Shown here one piece after another: positions 13,474 through 25,885 of a stretch of DNA of 64,000 nt (positions within the stretch are counted from its first letter, which is position 1; each line of letters opens with the position of its first letter). A program made the position numbers and the translations under genes. The notes beneath the pieces are model-generated. The model ran no database searches. It was not told where the DNA came from and worked only from the letters and a program-made list of their open reading frames with translations. Source of the stretch: Thamnaconus septentrionalis (lineage: Eukaryota; Chordata; Actinopteri; Tetraodontiformes; Monacanthidae); the NCBI GenBank assembly GCA_009823395.1, contig CM020501.1, positions 5,099,861 to 5,163,860 on the forward strand, in the 5' to 3' direction.

Positions 13474-13479
13474 AATAAA
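13474..13479 (+). terminator. Poly(A) signal, gucy1a1
   Basis: AATAAA lies 837 bases after the gucy1a1 stop codon in AT-rich 3' sequence, before the gucy1b1 promoter region. It is the best canonical signal in the spacer and would give a 3' UTR of about 0.85 kb. Confidence 0.6.
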
Positions 13480-13989
13480 TATTGAAATCTGTTGAAGTGA
13501 TGGACTCAGTACTGTATAAAACACAGTTTCATTCATTTAACGTGTTGCCAGGCTATTACATAATGAGAAGTAGGGTAGAAGCAATGGTTGAAACGAGTTT
13601 TCTTTTGTTACATCAAACACATATAGTTTACGTGAAATTTGGGGGACATTCACAACTTTAGCCTGTCACACAATGTGTGTTTTACTTGAAAATACATCAC
13701 CCTAATCTTGCGTCACCAGAACTATAATCAAAACAGTAGCTAAGGGGTTATTGAAGTCTTCAAGCAAAACTTACTTGAAAACTTCAACAACAAGAAACAA
13801 TTTTTGCAGCCAATATTAAATGTTAGCAAATGCTACACCTCGGGTTTTAGAGGCCTTTGACAGAGCTTTCGAGAAGTTTTTTTTGTGAGTCGGTAGCCAC
13901 AATTCAGCCATGGAACTCCGCATATGTGAAGTACCAAGGATGCATCTGCCCGTGATGCTTTCAGGGTCACATAATCGCTTCGACCAGGC

Positions 13990-14150
13990 AAACGTCACTG
14001 TCATTGGTTAATAGGTGATTACGTAAGACCATCCCTGTCCTGTGATTGGACACCCTGAATGTCGGTCACTCATAGTGGGAACGAGAGGGGGGCGGACGCG
14101 GAGACGTTCAGCATCTTTACCGAACGATGACTGCGCTGTCACATTGCCTG
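13990..14150 (+). promoter_or_regulatory. Probable gucy1b1 promoter
   Basis: Two inverted CCAAT boxes (CATTGG near 14004, GATTGG near 14045) and a G-rich GC box (GGGGGGCGGAC, about 14089-14099) lie within 200 bases of the ATG exon. No TATA box is evident. Having its own promoter implies the two cyclase genes are transcribed separately despite the tandem layout. Confidence 0.45.
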
Positions 14151-14192
14151 TTTTATGCTTAAAAAAAGATATAAAGAGGGGGGAAAGTCATC

Positions 14193-17100
14193 ATGGTAAG
14201 TACGTGCAAATTCGCATCGTGTTTTAATTGTTTTTTAATTGCCACATTTGTCACGCGACTCGCATATTTGCATTTGACATTTCCTGTTTGGAGACCGCTA
14301 GCCGTTATACAATTCTGCGTAAATTAACAGGTGAATAAAATACGCACACGCATGTCCTGGATTTAGAGCAAATATATATTGTTGTGCGTTCAGTCCTATG
14401 TGTCCTGGGTAACGTTCTGTACGTCCTTCGGCGCAAATCATGCATTCTTGAAAATTGTGTTTGCATCAACGTCGCTCTTTTCCTCTCCTACACAAACGAA
14501 CAGTACGGCTTTGTGAATCACGCCTTGGAGCTCCTCGTCCTAAGGAATTACGGACCGGAAGTGTGGGAAGACATCAAGTGAGTTCTACTGTCCATTTCTC
14601 CGTTTACTGCTGCCTTCACGGCTTCACGCTGATAGGGAGCGACATTTGTGTCCCACACTGAGGTACAGTAAGTAGACTGTACCACTGCGCGGCCATGCTC
14701 ACTGTCAGCGCTCACTGTCACTGTGTGTGTATCCAGTGTGTTTCCAGCTGGTGGCTGCGTTTGCTTAATCTTAATGATTAATCCGTTCACATAACACACA
14801 TTCAGATGGCTGATGTATTTACAAATGATACCCAAGGCCGGCTTCCAGTTTCTAGTTGCTTGCGTTGTTTGCCGTTGATGTTTGAAAAGTTTTATGATTT
14901 TCTAATAAGTTTGAAAATAGAAATCCAAACACAGCCAGTTCAGATGTAAATATATAAATAAACAAACTCTAAACAACTTGCATTGCATTTTATGAATAAA
15001 ATATCTTTGCAAACAAACAAAAGAGGATTTGTTCATTTGAAAAAAAAGGGGGGGTTTCCTCCATTGATAAATCATAAATAATTAGTCGGGCCACTAGACT
15101 TTTATTGGAAAAGCAGTGACTTTCCCACTACATTTATGCCCTGGAAACAATGAATCCTCTTCTGAAATACTGTTTATTTGTGACATCTAAGGACACAACC
15201 TCAGTGCCTTCTTTCCACTGTGTCACAATGTAACATTTAGTTTCCCCCAGCAGCAGACTGTACTTTAAAAGATGTTTATAGTCAAATGAAGACGCACGCA
15301 AACGCACAGGACATAATAAAGAAGATTCAGACTTCCTTTGTAATCTTAACATGTCATTTTTTCAGCATGCTAAAATGTTTGGCTCGGTCAGCACTTATTT
15401 TTCATGTGTTGTCTCAACTGGCCGTGACTTGACCCTGCCTATAAAAAGCAGTTCAGCAAAAAAAAAAAGAAAAGAAAGAAAAAAAGCAGCTGTCTTGTGG
15501 AAATGCTCTCACAGTGCTCATCCCTCACCTTCCCAAGATCGCAGCTCATCGCAGCATCTTCCTCTATCTGCTAGATGTGCCTCTGTGTTAATCATCGCAC
15601 TATTTATCATGTTGGTCTGATTCCAGGCTTTGAAGAGGTGAATAATTTAGAAATGGACTTTGTTGGTGCGGTATGTTGTTTCAGCTGGCGTGCTCACCGA
15701 TAAAAGGGCAGCCGCCTCTCAGGTCTCTAAATCATTTCTGTTTTCATAGTTAAATTCTCGTAATCAGTGCCTCATTAAGTCGTCCGGTATCATTTCTTTT
15801 TGCAAAGTGGGGAAGCACTCTCAGCAAAGCAAACCTGTGTGCCGTCTTTGACTTAATTTCCCCCAAAAGACCCTGTGCAGGATTTTTACGCACAGTTTTA
15901 AACTCACTTAAGAGCACAATGGAAACTTCCCCCTGCCACTGTGTGTTGCCGTGATATAAATCAAGACAGCTTATACTGACTGCGTAAATAAGACCCAACA
16001 GTTGTTACTGAATTATTTCTGTCAGCGAGAAAAAAAACCCTGCTGCCCACGATGGCGTTCTACTCCTGGTGTTACATCTTTCAGAAGCTCGTGAGTGATG
16101 ACTTGACTTTGTTTTTCAGGAGGGAGGCTCAGCTTGATATCGAGGGTCAGTTCCTGGTTAGAATCATATACGAAGATGCCAAAACATACGATCTCGTTGC
16201 CGCCGCCAGTAAAGTTCTTAGTAAGTGACATCACCCTCCCCTCTCAATGAGCAGAATAAATCATGCTGTCTGCCCTGCATGATGGAAAAAGCTGAACTTC
16301 ACTTAAAACAAACAAACAGAAAAACAACAAATAAGTGATTTTTGACTGTCTGTGTTACAGAAATTGAGGCAGGAGACATCTTGCAGTTGTTTGGGAAGAT
16401 GTTTTTTGAATTTTGTCAAGAGTCGGGATATGACACGATCCTGCGAGTGTTGGGATCGAATGTCCGTGAATTCTTGCAGGTGGGCTCCTTCCCTCTTCCT
16501 TTGTCTCAGAAATGCATGCCAGTACTAAGTACAGAGTCGTGCTGTTGGAGATTTTCCTGTTGTTCGTGTTCAGGTGCTTCTGAACTCATAAAACACTGAC
16601 AGACCAACAGATGCAGTCTATTTCATTTTGTGGACTGTGTTAATAAGTCATTAACTCTTTTACTACTGATTGTTTTGTTTCACTGTAGTTTCTGTTTTGT
16701 TCCATTCTGGGAGCAGCTCCTCCTCTTCTTCCTCATTTAGAAAGACCTTAAGCATGTCACTATGGTCTCATAAATATAGAGCACCGTCGCAGCTCTAATG
16801 TCACTCTGAATTTCATCAACCCCAATCAGTGATGCATATTTCATCCTTAATCTAAACTTTCAGAATTTGGATGCCCTACATGACCACCTCGGTACCATCT
16901 ATCCCGGGATGAGAGCCCCCTCATTCCGCTGCACAGACGCGGAGAAAGGAAACAACCTAATACTTCACTACTACTCGGAGAGAGAAGGCCTCAAGACATT
17001 GTGATTGGCATCATCAAAACAGTCGCCCAGCAAATCCACGGCACTGAAATAGAGATGAAGGTTTGGTTTCCGTTCTTTTATCCCTCAAACACAACAAAGA

Positions 17101-20100
17101 TTAGTTTAGTAAATATTATTTTTAAATAAGACTCACTGCAATGTTTTGAATCAGACTGAGTGCACTTGTATTGTAGTAGTATTAGCAAAATGACGAGAGA
17201 TCAAAATTTCTAAAAATACTAAATAGACTTTTTTCATTTTTGTTACGCTAATTGACGCTCAATTAAGAATAAAGTCGCTGCAATGTTTTGAAGCAGAGTC
17301 AATGCACTTGTGTTTTAGGAATATAATCAAAGAGATCATAATGTTGAGATAATATATGAGAAAGTACCAAACTGTCCAAACAGGAAGAGTGCTGCACCTT
17401 AACGACTGTTATTCAGCACTGAGCTTTTTGGCTAACGCCTGTGACTCAGAAGATATTTTTAGATCCAAGTTAAAGACGCTCTAGCTTGGGAGTCTTTCAA
17501 GGAGTTCTTTTTTTTTTTTTTTTTTCTCAGACTGTTTTATTTCAACCTCACTGTCAAGCTGTGGGGGAGTTTGGAGACACATATATTAGACGATACGTCT
17601 CAAGGAGCGATCAATATTTTTCAATGGAGTTTTTTTTCACCCCTAAAGTTCATTGGCCTTGTGGGGTATGATTTAAAAGTTGAATAGAAATTTGTATAGA
17701 CCATTGTGACAAATTTTGGTTTATCCACAACCTTACAAACCCATAGTCCACAATTTGCAACCCTCAATGTGCATGTTATCTTCCCTCTCACCCTTTGCTA
17801 CAAGTGCAGGTTCTACCAAACCCAATTATATCGTACAAGCCAGATAATATTCTCAGGCAATTGTGTGGTTGTGTAATAAAAAAAAAAAAGAGAAAGTGGT
17901 TGACGATATTAGCCACGGTTGCTGTGGCAACAGGGTGCAAAGGCAGCAGTTTGACATGAGCAAGCCTTATACCCATAATCCCACCCAATATTGTCTGCGC
18001 CCCCTAAACCTCCACCTTCCCCGATGAGTGCATGAGCAATGAGCACTTCTCAACGAGATTCCCATAGTTTTATCATCAAGTCAGGCGCCATTCTTGCCCT
18101 GTAGACAAAACTTTATGAGCTGAAACACATTCTTGCTCGGTGAAAAGCCTGAAGCGACTCACACTGAAGTAACACAACTGCTGCTTTGACCAACTTCATC
18201 CGATGCAGATGATCCAGCCCAAAAGTGAGGAGTGCGACCACATCAAGTTCCTGATTGAGGAGAAGGACTCGGAGGAGGAGGCCTTCTACGAGGACCTGGA
18301 CGGCTTCGAGGAGAACGGCACGCAGGAGACCCGGATCAGCCCCTACACCTTCTGCAAGGCCTTCCCCTTCCACCTCATGTTCGACAAAGACCTGATGCTC
18401 ACGCAGTGCGGCAACGCCATTTATCGAGTCCTGCCTCAGGTGTGCATCCATCAAGAAAGTCAGAAAGACTCGGACGATCCAATGCTGTGGATCAGGGGCG
18501 CTATTCAAAATGTCATAACTGACCTGTGCGTTGTTTTCTCTGCAGCTCCAGCCTGGAACCTGCATCCTGCCTTCAGTTTTTTCCTTGGTTCGTCCCCACA
18601 TTGACTTCAGTTTTCACGGCATCCTCTCCCACATCAACACGGTCTTCGTCCTGCGGAGCAAGGTAGCGACAGCAGCTGATAGATATGAACTATGAACAAG
18701 CGCACACACACACACACACACACACACATTTTTGAAGTCAATTAAAAGACAACCCTAAACATGTGAACACACTTCATCTTTTGATCCAAACAGGAATTGA
18801 TTGTTGTTGCTTATTATAGTCCTGTATGTTCACATTGAGGAGCTCAGTTTATTTTCGCAGCTGCCTACAAACTGCCTGTGGGTTTCATCAGCACCGCTAA
18901 TAAGGATGAAATGGGTTACATGCAGAATTTTTAGAGCTCCGCATTTATGACAAAATGAATGGGAGCGATAAGAACTGCCAGTTGCAGGTTACGCATGGAG
19001 AAAAGTGCACAAAACAAATTGTCTGTAGTGCACAGTGCACAGTGTCTCTTTTAACTTGACTTGTGCGCAGTGATCAGTATAAATTGTGTGGTGTTACAAA
19101 TGAGGCTATTGATGGAAAACAGAAACATTAAAAACTGTATTTGCTTAAAGACCCAGCATCATTTTCAAAATCATCCTGGGTGTTTAACATCAGTAGCCCT
19201 CCTATGTTAGTGCTGGAGTGGCTGAGAGGTCGTGGGTTCAGTCTCCAGCTGGGTCGTACCAAAGACTGTAAACACGGGAGCCACTGCCTCCATGTTTGGC
19301 ACTCAGCATCTTGGGTTTGACTGGGTGGGTGGGTGGGTGGAGGGGTGGGGGTAACGGCACTGAATGACGGCCAAGCGCGGGACTGCCGCGCCGCCGCCGC
19401 CGCTGCTCACCGCTCCCTCCGGGACTGATGGGACAAAGGAGGAGAGCAGATTTCACATGCCTGGGGGTCTGCGGAGACCAAAATAAAGCGTGAGCGCCGA
19501 GCTGCTTCCCGCTTTTTGAAGCATATTTAGAAGAAGAACGTGACATGAAATATTCATGCGCGAGCCGTGCCTCACGCACGTGATGTGCTCCCCGACAGGA
19601 GGGCCTGCTGAACGTGGAGACCATAGAGAATGAGGACGAGCTGACGGGGGTGGAGATCAGCTGTCTGAGGCTGAAAGGACAGATGATTTACCTGCCCGAG
19701 GCTGAGAACATCCTCTTCCTCTGCTCGCCCAGGTAAAACCTGCAGCGCCAAAAAAAAAAAAAAGCTACACTCAAAAAAAAGAAATCCTGAGCCTCTTCTG
19801 CACCGTTCTAAAAAAGAAAACTGAAATATGTATATTTTTTTTTATGCTGTTATTTTTATGTGCGCTGCTCCTCTCGTTGCCTGCCACGCTGTTCGCGCTG
19901 ACAACACTTGCACTGCCAGGTCGCTGTTTGTAAGATGTGCCACGCTTTCGTGTTTTCTTTTTTTTCTTTTTCCAAAATGAAAAAAAAAATCAAAGGTACG
20001 CACGGGGAGAACGCCAAGAGATCTAAAAATAGTAACAGCGACCTCTATTAGCCACCCGTGCCCACCCAGCCCCCACCTCTGGAACTCGGGCAGAACGCCG

Positions 20101-20670
20101 GCCGTGCGGGTTCAAGAGAGCTTCGCCCTCACACATGGATGGAGCTTGGCAGGGGAGAAGAAGGTTTCAGTTTCAGTTCATTGTTTCTGTAGACTGGACA
20201 GCGTACGTTCATGGACACGTTAGCAATACAGAGTACTCGAAACATGTAAATATACCGGAGTTAGCTTGACGCTAGATTCCATGCAGAGTCCCCAATAAAT
20301 AACGATAGAATTAAACATTCAGTCATATTTAGACATCACAGAACAACGGGGACATGGAATATGTCATGGCAGGGTTGCAATATTACCGTTGACACAATAA
20401 AAACACAGACATGTTAGCTGTCATCTCAGGTGACAGCAGGTGGTCTCGCTGCTGTGGATAGAAGCGTCCTTGATCTTGTTCGTCCCGGCGGGGAGGCTTC
20501 TCCTCAAGACAGAGAGTGACATCACCACACAGGAGGGGTATTTTTTTTTCCAAGAGACAGCCGGCTCCGACCTGTCCGGAGGCGAGTGATGTCACCGCTT
20601 TGCACTTGATGATGTCACGGCCATTAGCGGAGAGCGTGTGTGTTTCCTGAGCCCCTGTTTCATCATTCTG

Positions 20671-20704
<34 letters not shown>

Positions 20705-23700
20705 CCTCCATCTTGGCTGAAGTGAGCTATGAAGGTCGGTATGAACATCATTTTGAGGACCCTAAAACCTGGATGATTGATTCCACTCCTCTTTCAAGGT
20801 CAAGGTCACCTGGACCTGCTGCTGAAAACATTTTGGCCACATTTCCTTCAACCCGTGATTTCAGTTTTCTGCAAACTAATTTTTCAGACGCTCTAAGCGC
20901 AGCGTAAATCTCTGAGCAAAATGGAAAAGAATTCCAACCTCACTGCACTGCGGAGGCTCAGGGCAGCAGCGCAGTCATTCACTTCTTTTTCACGCTTATT
21001 TTTCTGAAATTAGCAGAAAATTTGTGCCGCACTGTTTCTCTACCCACAGACTCAAATCTGACTCGTCCTTACATTGTGCTCAGGTGTTTTAATAGAAGAA
21101 AAGTGGAAGTATCTAACCTTGTGTTTCAATGCGCCTGCGTTCCAGCGTCATGAACCTGGACGATCTGACGCGTCGGGGGCTCTACCTGAGCGACATCCCC
21201 CTGCACGACGCCACGCGGGACCTGGTGCTGCTGGGCGAGCAGTTTCGCGAGGAGTACAAGCTGACCCAGGAGCTGGAGATCCTGACCGACCGTCTGCAGC
21301 ACACGCTCAGAGCGCTGGAGGACGAGAAGAAGAAGACGGACAGGTGAGCTTGTTTCTGAATTTTAAGTTGCGCGTCAGCTGGAACCCCACCCCGTGGCTG
21401 TCTTTAAAAACTCGACAGGTACAACAAAGTAGGCATCACTAACACACAACATGATTTCATTGTTTGATCCAACTAAAGCAATTCAAGAAGTGAAGTGAAG
21501 TTTTGTACACTGTGTTTATGAGCGTGTGTAACTGTGTAAACTGAGCAGTAGGTCAAATACTTTAAGGCACTTTTACCAGAGACATTTTAAAGAATGCAGG
21601 AAGTTGTGTCATGACATATATATATAATGAATACAGAATATGAAATTTTGTTTTCTGCTGATTATATTCTTCAAGAAAGGCGAGTTAAGTCCCTTTGAAA
21701 TTTGGTTGACACAGTGGCAAAAGAGGCTGCAAGTGTTTGGCCTCACTGCGCTGCTTTATTGATATCAAACGATGATTGCTTATATTTTAGAAACTGTCGA
21801 AAATTGCAAAATGCTGACTTCAACCCCTGGAATTTATTCTAGTTATCAGTTACAGAATTCATTGTAGAATCAGAATATAATAGAATAATAGAATAACATT
21901 CTGATATATAAATATAGCAATATTATAGAATTTATTAGAGAATCAAAATAGAATTTATTCTGGTTATCGGTTCACAGATTGGCAGAACACACAAACCCAT
22001 GAACAAATCTACGCAGCTCATGATCAGAGATCTACAGAAGGTGAGAGACGGATTCAGACGCCACAGACGGCTGTCGGTGCTGCACTCTGGGCTCTCGGAG
22101 ACATCAGGACCGCTGAGCGTCTGAATGCATCGGTGGTCTCAGTTTGATCTGCGGTGTCGCGGCGGACTCGGCAGGATTGGACACTGTCGGCCTAATCTCT
22201 GTGTGTTTTCTACCTGCAGTAAAACAAGCTGCTCTCTGCGGCTGGATGGCAGCCTCATTATTATTATCCTCACAATTCCCTCGTCTGAGAGCACGTCACG
22301 CTCCGAGGGTTGATCAGAATTTTTACGGCTTCTCTCTAAATATTTAAGGAAGCCGCTGCTGCGTTGCTTGATGGAAAAAAATAAAAAAGGGATCCGGAAA
22401 GCAGAGAGATCCGATAACAACAAGGAGACGGAATGCGCGGCGTTGTTGTGACAGACTAATAGTCAATTTCCACGTACGGAGTGTCGGCGTGACAACCGCC
22501 GTCTCCTCGGGGTGTCATGCGCTCTCAAATGATAGCTCGCACAAAGTATTTCGCTTTTAACAGGCAGCCGCGATCCGGCCTCGTTGCCATAGAAACACCG
22601 TCCGTCCTCCCAAACGAGAGCAGAAATGACCAAAAGGTGGCGGGTGAGCAAATAAAGAGCCGCTCGTCCAAATGGTGGACTTCAGTCTGGCAGCCGCGCT
22701 CCATTACTCTGCTGCTGCTGTTAAAAATGTCCATCCACCCTTCCTCCTTCCATCCCTCCATCCTCCTCCTCCTCCTCTTCCTTCCCCTCTCAGGTTGCTC
22801 TACTCCGTCCTGCCGCCGTCGGTGGCCAACGAGCTGCGCCACAAGCGGCCCGTGCCGGCCAAGCGCTACGACAACGTCAGCATCCTCTTCAGCGGCATCG
22901 TCGGCTTCAACGCCTTCTGCAGCAAGCACGCCTCGGCCGAGGGCGCCATCAAGATCGTCAACCTGCTCAACGACGTTTACACGCGTTTCGACATCCTGAC
23001 GGACTCCCGGAACAACCCTTATGTATACAAGGTCGGAAGCCGGCTGACTTTTGTGTGTACATTTTACAATCAAGCTACAGGAATATCGTGTGGCGATTTA
23101 GTGGGGAAATATAAATTCAGGAAGTTTCTGCTGTGGCTTCCGCGCACCAGTAAAGCACTTGACCACGTCCGCTGAACACCGTTACGCAACCGAGGTGCAT
23201 TTTAGTCGGAAAGGAAGCGTCCCTATCAGTGGAGTTTTTCGTCATCAGGAGCCGGCCCTGACTTGTAAACACGGTGCAGTTTTTAACAGAGGCCCCTGCA
23301 CCACCACTTTTACAGGCCCTCGCCCCGGCAGATTTACACTCCAGGCTTTCAGACAAGAATGCACTTTAAGACGTCAAACAGACCCCTGGCACTTCCAGGA
23401 GATCAGGCTGCAGGCACTGGGTCACCAAAAGAAGTAATATTTATTCTACAAGCTAAATAACTAGGTGGTCCCGCGAGTTTTTTCGACGATCGGGGGCCCT
23501 CCCGAATGTCTCCGAGCTGACGAAAGTGTTTAATTGTTTACTTCAGGGTGATTCTGTTTATTTTTAGTTGTGCTGCGGCATAATGGAAAAAAAAATCCAC
23601 TTTGAAGCACAGCAGGAACAGAGGATTTTGTGTGAACCAGAAATAAATTCTAAGGATTCATGGGTCGTGAAATGTTATTTATTTGTTGATTGATTTATTT

Positions 23701-25885
23701 CCACTCCTTTGTTAACACAGGTGGAAACTGTGGGCGATAAGTACATGACGGTGAGCGGCCTTCCCGAGCCGTGCACGCACCACGCCAAGTCCATCTGCCA
23801 CCTCGCCCTCGACATGCTGGAGATCGCCGGGCAGGTCAAAGTGGATGACGAACCAGTGCAGGTTGGATAAGTGACGTGATGGAACTGGCGTGCGAGAGAT
23901 TTGGGTGCCTTGAAAAGCACCATATAAACCCATACCATTACTGCTATTATTTTTTATTATTATTATTATCAAAAATGATTTGTTTTTATGTCTGATGTTC
24001 AATCATTTTCATGAGAGCAAATTGTTGGTTTCCAAAGAAAGTCTGATTTCCCGCTGAGTGCAGGACGGCACAGCGGCAGAAGACGCTTCCAAATCGGGCA
24101 GATAAGAAGAGACAGCGTGGTTGTAATGCAATAAAACAATGAGGTGTGCCGTTTCTGTAATAGTTACAATTAATTTAAAGGCGTAAACTAATATAAGTGG
24201 GCCGTAGAAATACCAAGATGACTTTCTCTCCATTGGCAGATGGATCGTGTGCTTGTGAATGCCAAGCTGCAGTATTTCTCAACCCCCTCCTGCCCACTCG
24301 CACCCTAAACACTGTATGCGTCTGCAATTGGTTTTTGGTGACATTTTCCTCATTTATTTAAATATTATACATATATATATATTTCAGTAACGCATCTGTT
24401 ATTTTGGCACAAAAATCAGGCATCTTAATTCTTCTGCGCCTCAAACACGAACCAGCAGGCCAGAGCCTTCAGCAGCCGATGAATGCTGCTGTCATTCAGC
24501 CTAATATGGCCAAAGCGGGCAACACGAAGGCTTTTTGCTGATTGATTTTAGACTAATCGCTGCATCTGGACATATTTCCTCCCTGAGGTAATAAGCGGGG
24601 AAATGTTGGATAAAAAACAGCAGACTTTTGTTTAACTGGCTGCTGGACATTGTTATTGTATCAATGACTCTGCTTTGGAAAATCATGTCTGGTTAACAAA
24701 AGGCTGTTTATTTTGTTAGACATGGCACCAGCTGAAGAAGAGTCCATTTTAGTAGCAGAAACAAACTCAAATCATCTCACGATCCCGTTGCTAAAAATAG
24801 ACCCTCCCCCACCCCCCCAATTTGTCTCAGACACTCGCAGCTTGTTCGTGCGCTGGAGGCAACAAGCGCTGAGGTTCCTACAAAGTTCAAGCGTAAATAT
24901 TAGTCTGCAGATCGCCTCGGGCTAATTTATCAAGTGTCACTTAATTACAAATCCATAAAACTGAAAAATAAATAAATAAGAATGTATTTGCCTTCATGCT
25001 ACGCTTCTAACCCACCCCACGCACAAAATATCTTAATATTAACACCTTTTTCAGTGGCAGGATAGAAGAACTTGTGCCTTGAGAATAAGGCGGGCAGTTG
25101 GCAAAGTATTATTTTTTTTATCTCTGTGGTTGTGTGGTCCAAACCATTTAGCTTGTCTTAACATTTGGATTGGAGTGCTGTTTATAAACAGAGATAGATA
25201 CAGTAGGTAGATAGATAGATAGATAGATACAGTAGATAGATAGATAGATAGATAGATAGGTTGCAACAAAGATGTACAAGAGTGCAAAAAACCTGAATGA
25301 ATGACTTGAATGACTTGTTTAAAAGAAAAACAAACATTTTTCTATTGCTGTAACTGATACATTTGGGTGTAATTTGCTGCTAGAAATATTCAAACTTGAT
25401 ATATTTTCCCCTTAGATTACAATCGGGATCCACACTGGAGAAGTGGTCACTGGGGTGATAGGTCAGAGGATGCCAAGATATTGCCTGTTTGGAAATACTG
25501 TCAACCTGACGAGTCGCACAGAAACTACTGGTGAAAAGGGGGAAATAAACGTGTCTGAATATACCTACCGGTAAGTTCACATCTTGTCTTATTTCATATC
25601 AGCTGGTATGGATGGGTTAGATGGGTTAATTAATTTTAAAAAGAGTGGAATGTGTGTATTTTTTACGTTTTAGTGAAGGGAATTAGTGAAGACGAGTTGT
25701 TCTACTTGACTGATCTGAAATCGTGCGTTCTAATGCTGTATTTCAGGTGTTTGCAGTCTGCTGAGAACGCTGACCCGCAGTTTAATTTAGAATACCGGGG
25801 CCCCGTCACCATGAAAGGCAAGAAGGAACCCATGAAGGTTTATTTTCTCTCCAGGAAGCCCACTGACCTTGTTGCTCACAGCTAG
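14193..25885 (+). CDS. gucy1b1: Guanylate cyclase soluble subunit beta-1, with a one-base frameshift in exon 5
   Basis: Haem-binding beta subunit of the NO-activated guanylate cyclase. Coding exons: 14193-14195 (ATG only), 14504-14577, 16120-16220, 16361-16479, 16864-17060, 18209-18439, 18546-18662, 19599-19732, 21146-21343, 22794-23031, 23721-23861, 25416-25570 and 25747-25885. With one base restored the product is about 615 residues (human 619). The H-NOX domain keeps the proximal haem ligand His105 (LDALHDHL), Cys122 and the Y135-x-S137-x-R139 haem-contact motif. PAS, coiled-coil ([11 protein letters not shown]) and cyclase domains follow, with [46 protein letters not shown] and MKGKKEPM. 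In exon 5 the frame breaks after Leu142, where one C seems missing at about 16992, giving a TGA at 17002-17004 and a 145-residue product. All other exons are intact, so an assembly error is more likely than a pseudogene. Confidence 0.95.
17131..17318 (+). repeat. Diverged local duplication in gucy1b1 intron 5
   Basis: Two related segments of about 46 bases, 17131-17176 and 17273-17318, share CTGCAATGTTTTGAA, then a CAGA-containing stretch, and TGCACTTGT followed by a TTGTAG/TTTTAG end. The spacing is about 142 bases. The segment between them does not obviously match. Confidence 0.7.
18703..18728 (+). repeat. (AC)n microsatellite, gucy1b1 intron 7
   Basis: Thirteen uninterrupted AC units about 40 bases after the donor of exon 7. 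Confidence 0.95.
19205..19290 (+). mobile_element. Possible degenerate SINE fragment in gucy1b1 intron 7
   Basis: The stretch contains a B-box-like GGGTTCAGTCTCC and then GGGTCGTACCAAAGACTGTA, a segment I associate with fish tRNA-derived SINEs. There is no good A box and no tail, so only a remnant can be claimed. Confidence 0.3.
20672..20702 (+). repeat. (GT)n microsatellite, gucy1b1 intron 8
   Basis: About fifteen uninterrupted TG units in the middle of the intron between exons 8 and 9. Confidence 0.95.
21831..21975 (+). repeat. Short diverged duplication in gucy1b1 intron 9
   Basis: GGAATTTATTCTAGTTATCA (from 21830) recurs as AGAATTTATTCTGGTTATCG (from 21950), about 120 bases apart. The sequence between is rich in AGAAT/ATAAT units. 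This looks like slippage-type expansion of AT-rich DNA. Confidence 0.5.
23900..23972 (+). mobile_element. 3' tail of a retroposon directly after the gucy1b1 exon 11 donor
   Basis: GGTGCCTTGAAAAGCACCAT forms a short hairpin and is followed by ATATAAACCCAT and an ATT-rich tail up to about 23972. This is the end structure of many fish SINE/LINE copies. It begins only about 40 bases inside the intron. Confidence 0.5.
25206..25259 (+). repeat. (TAGA)n microsatellite, gucy1b1 intron 11
   Basis: Tandem TAGA units with one ACAGT interruption near 25229, about 160 bases before the acceptor of exon 12. Confidence 0.95.

Noticed and set aside
14193..25885. Calling gucy1b1 a pseudogene
   Set aside because: Only one base is off. 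All splice sites, the haem ligand, and the cyclase motifs before and after it are intact, and other genes in the window show similar one-base deficits.
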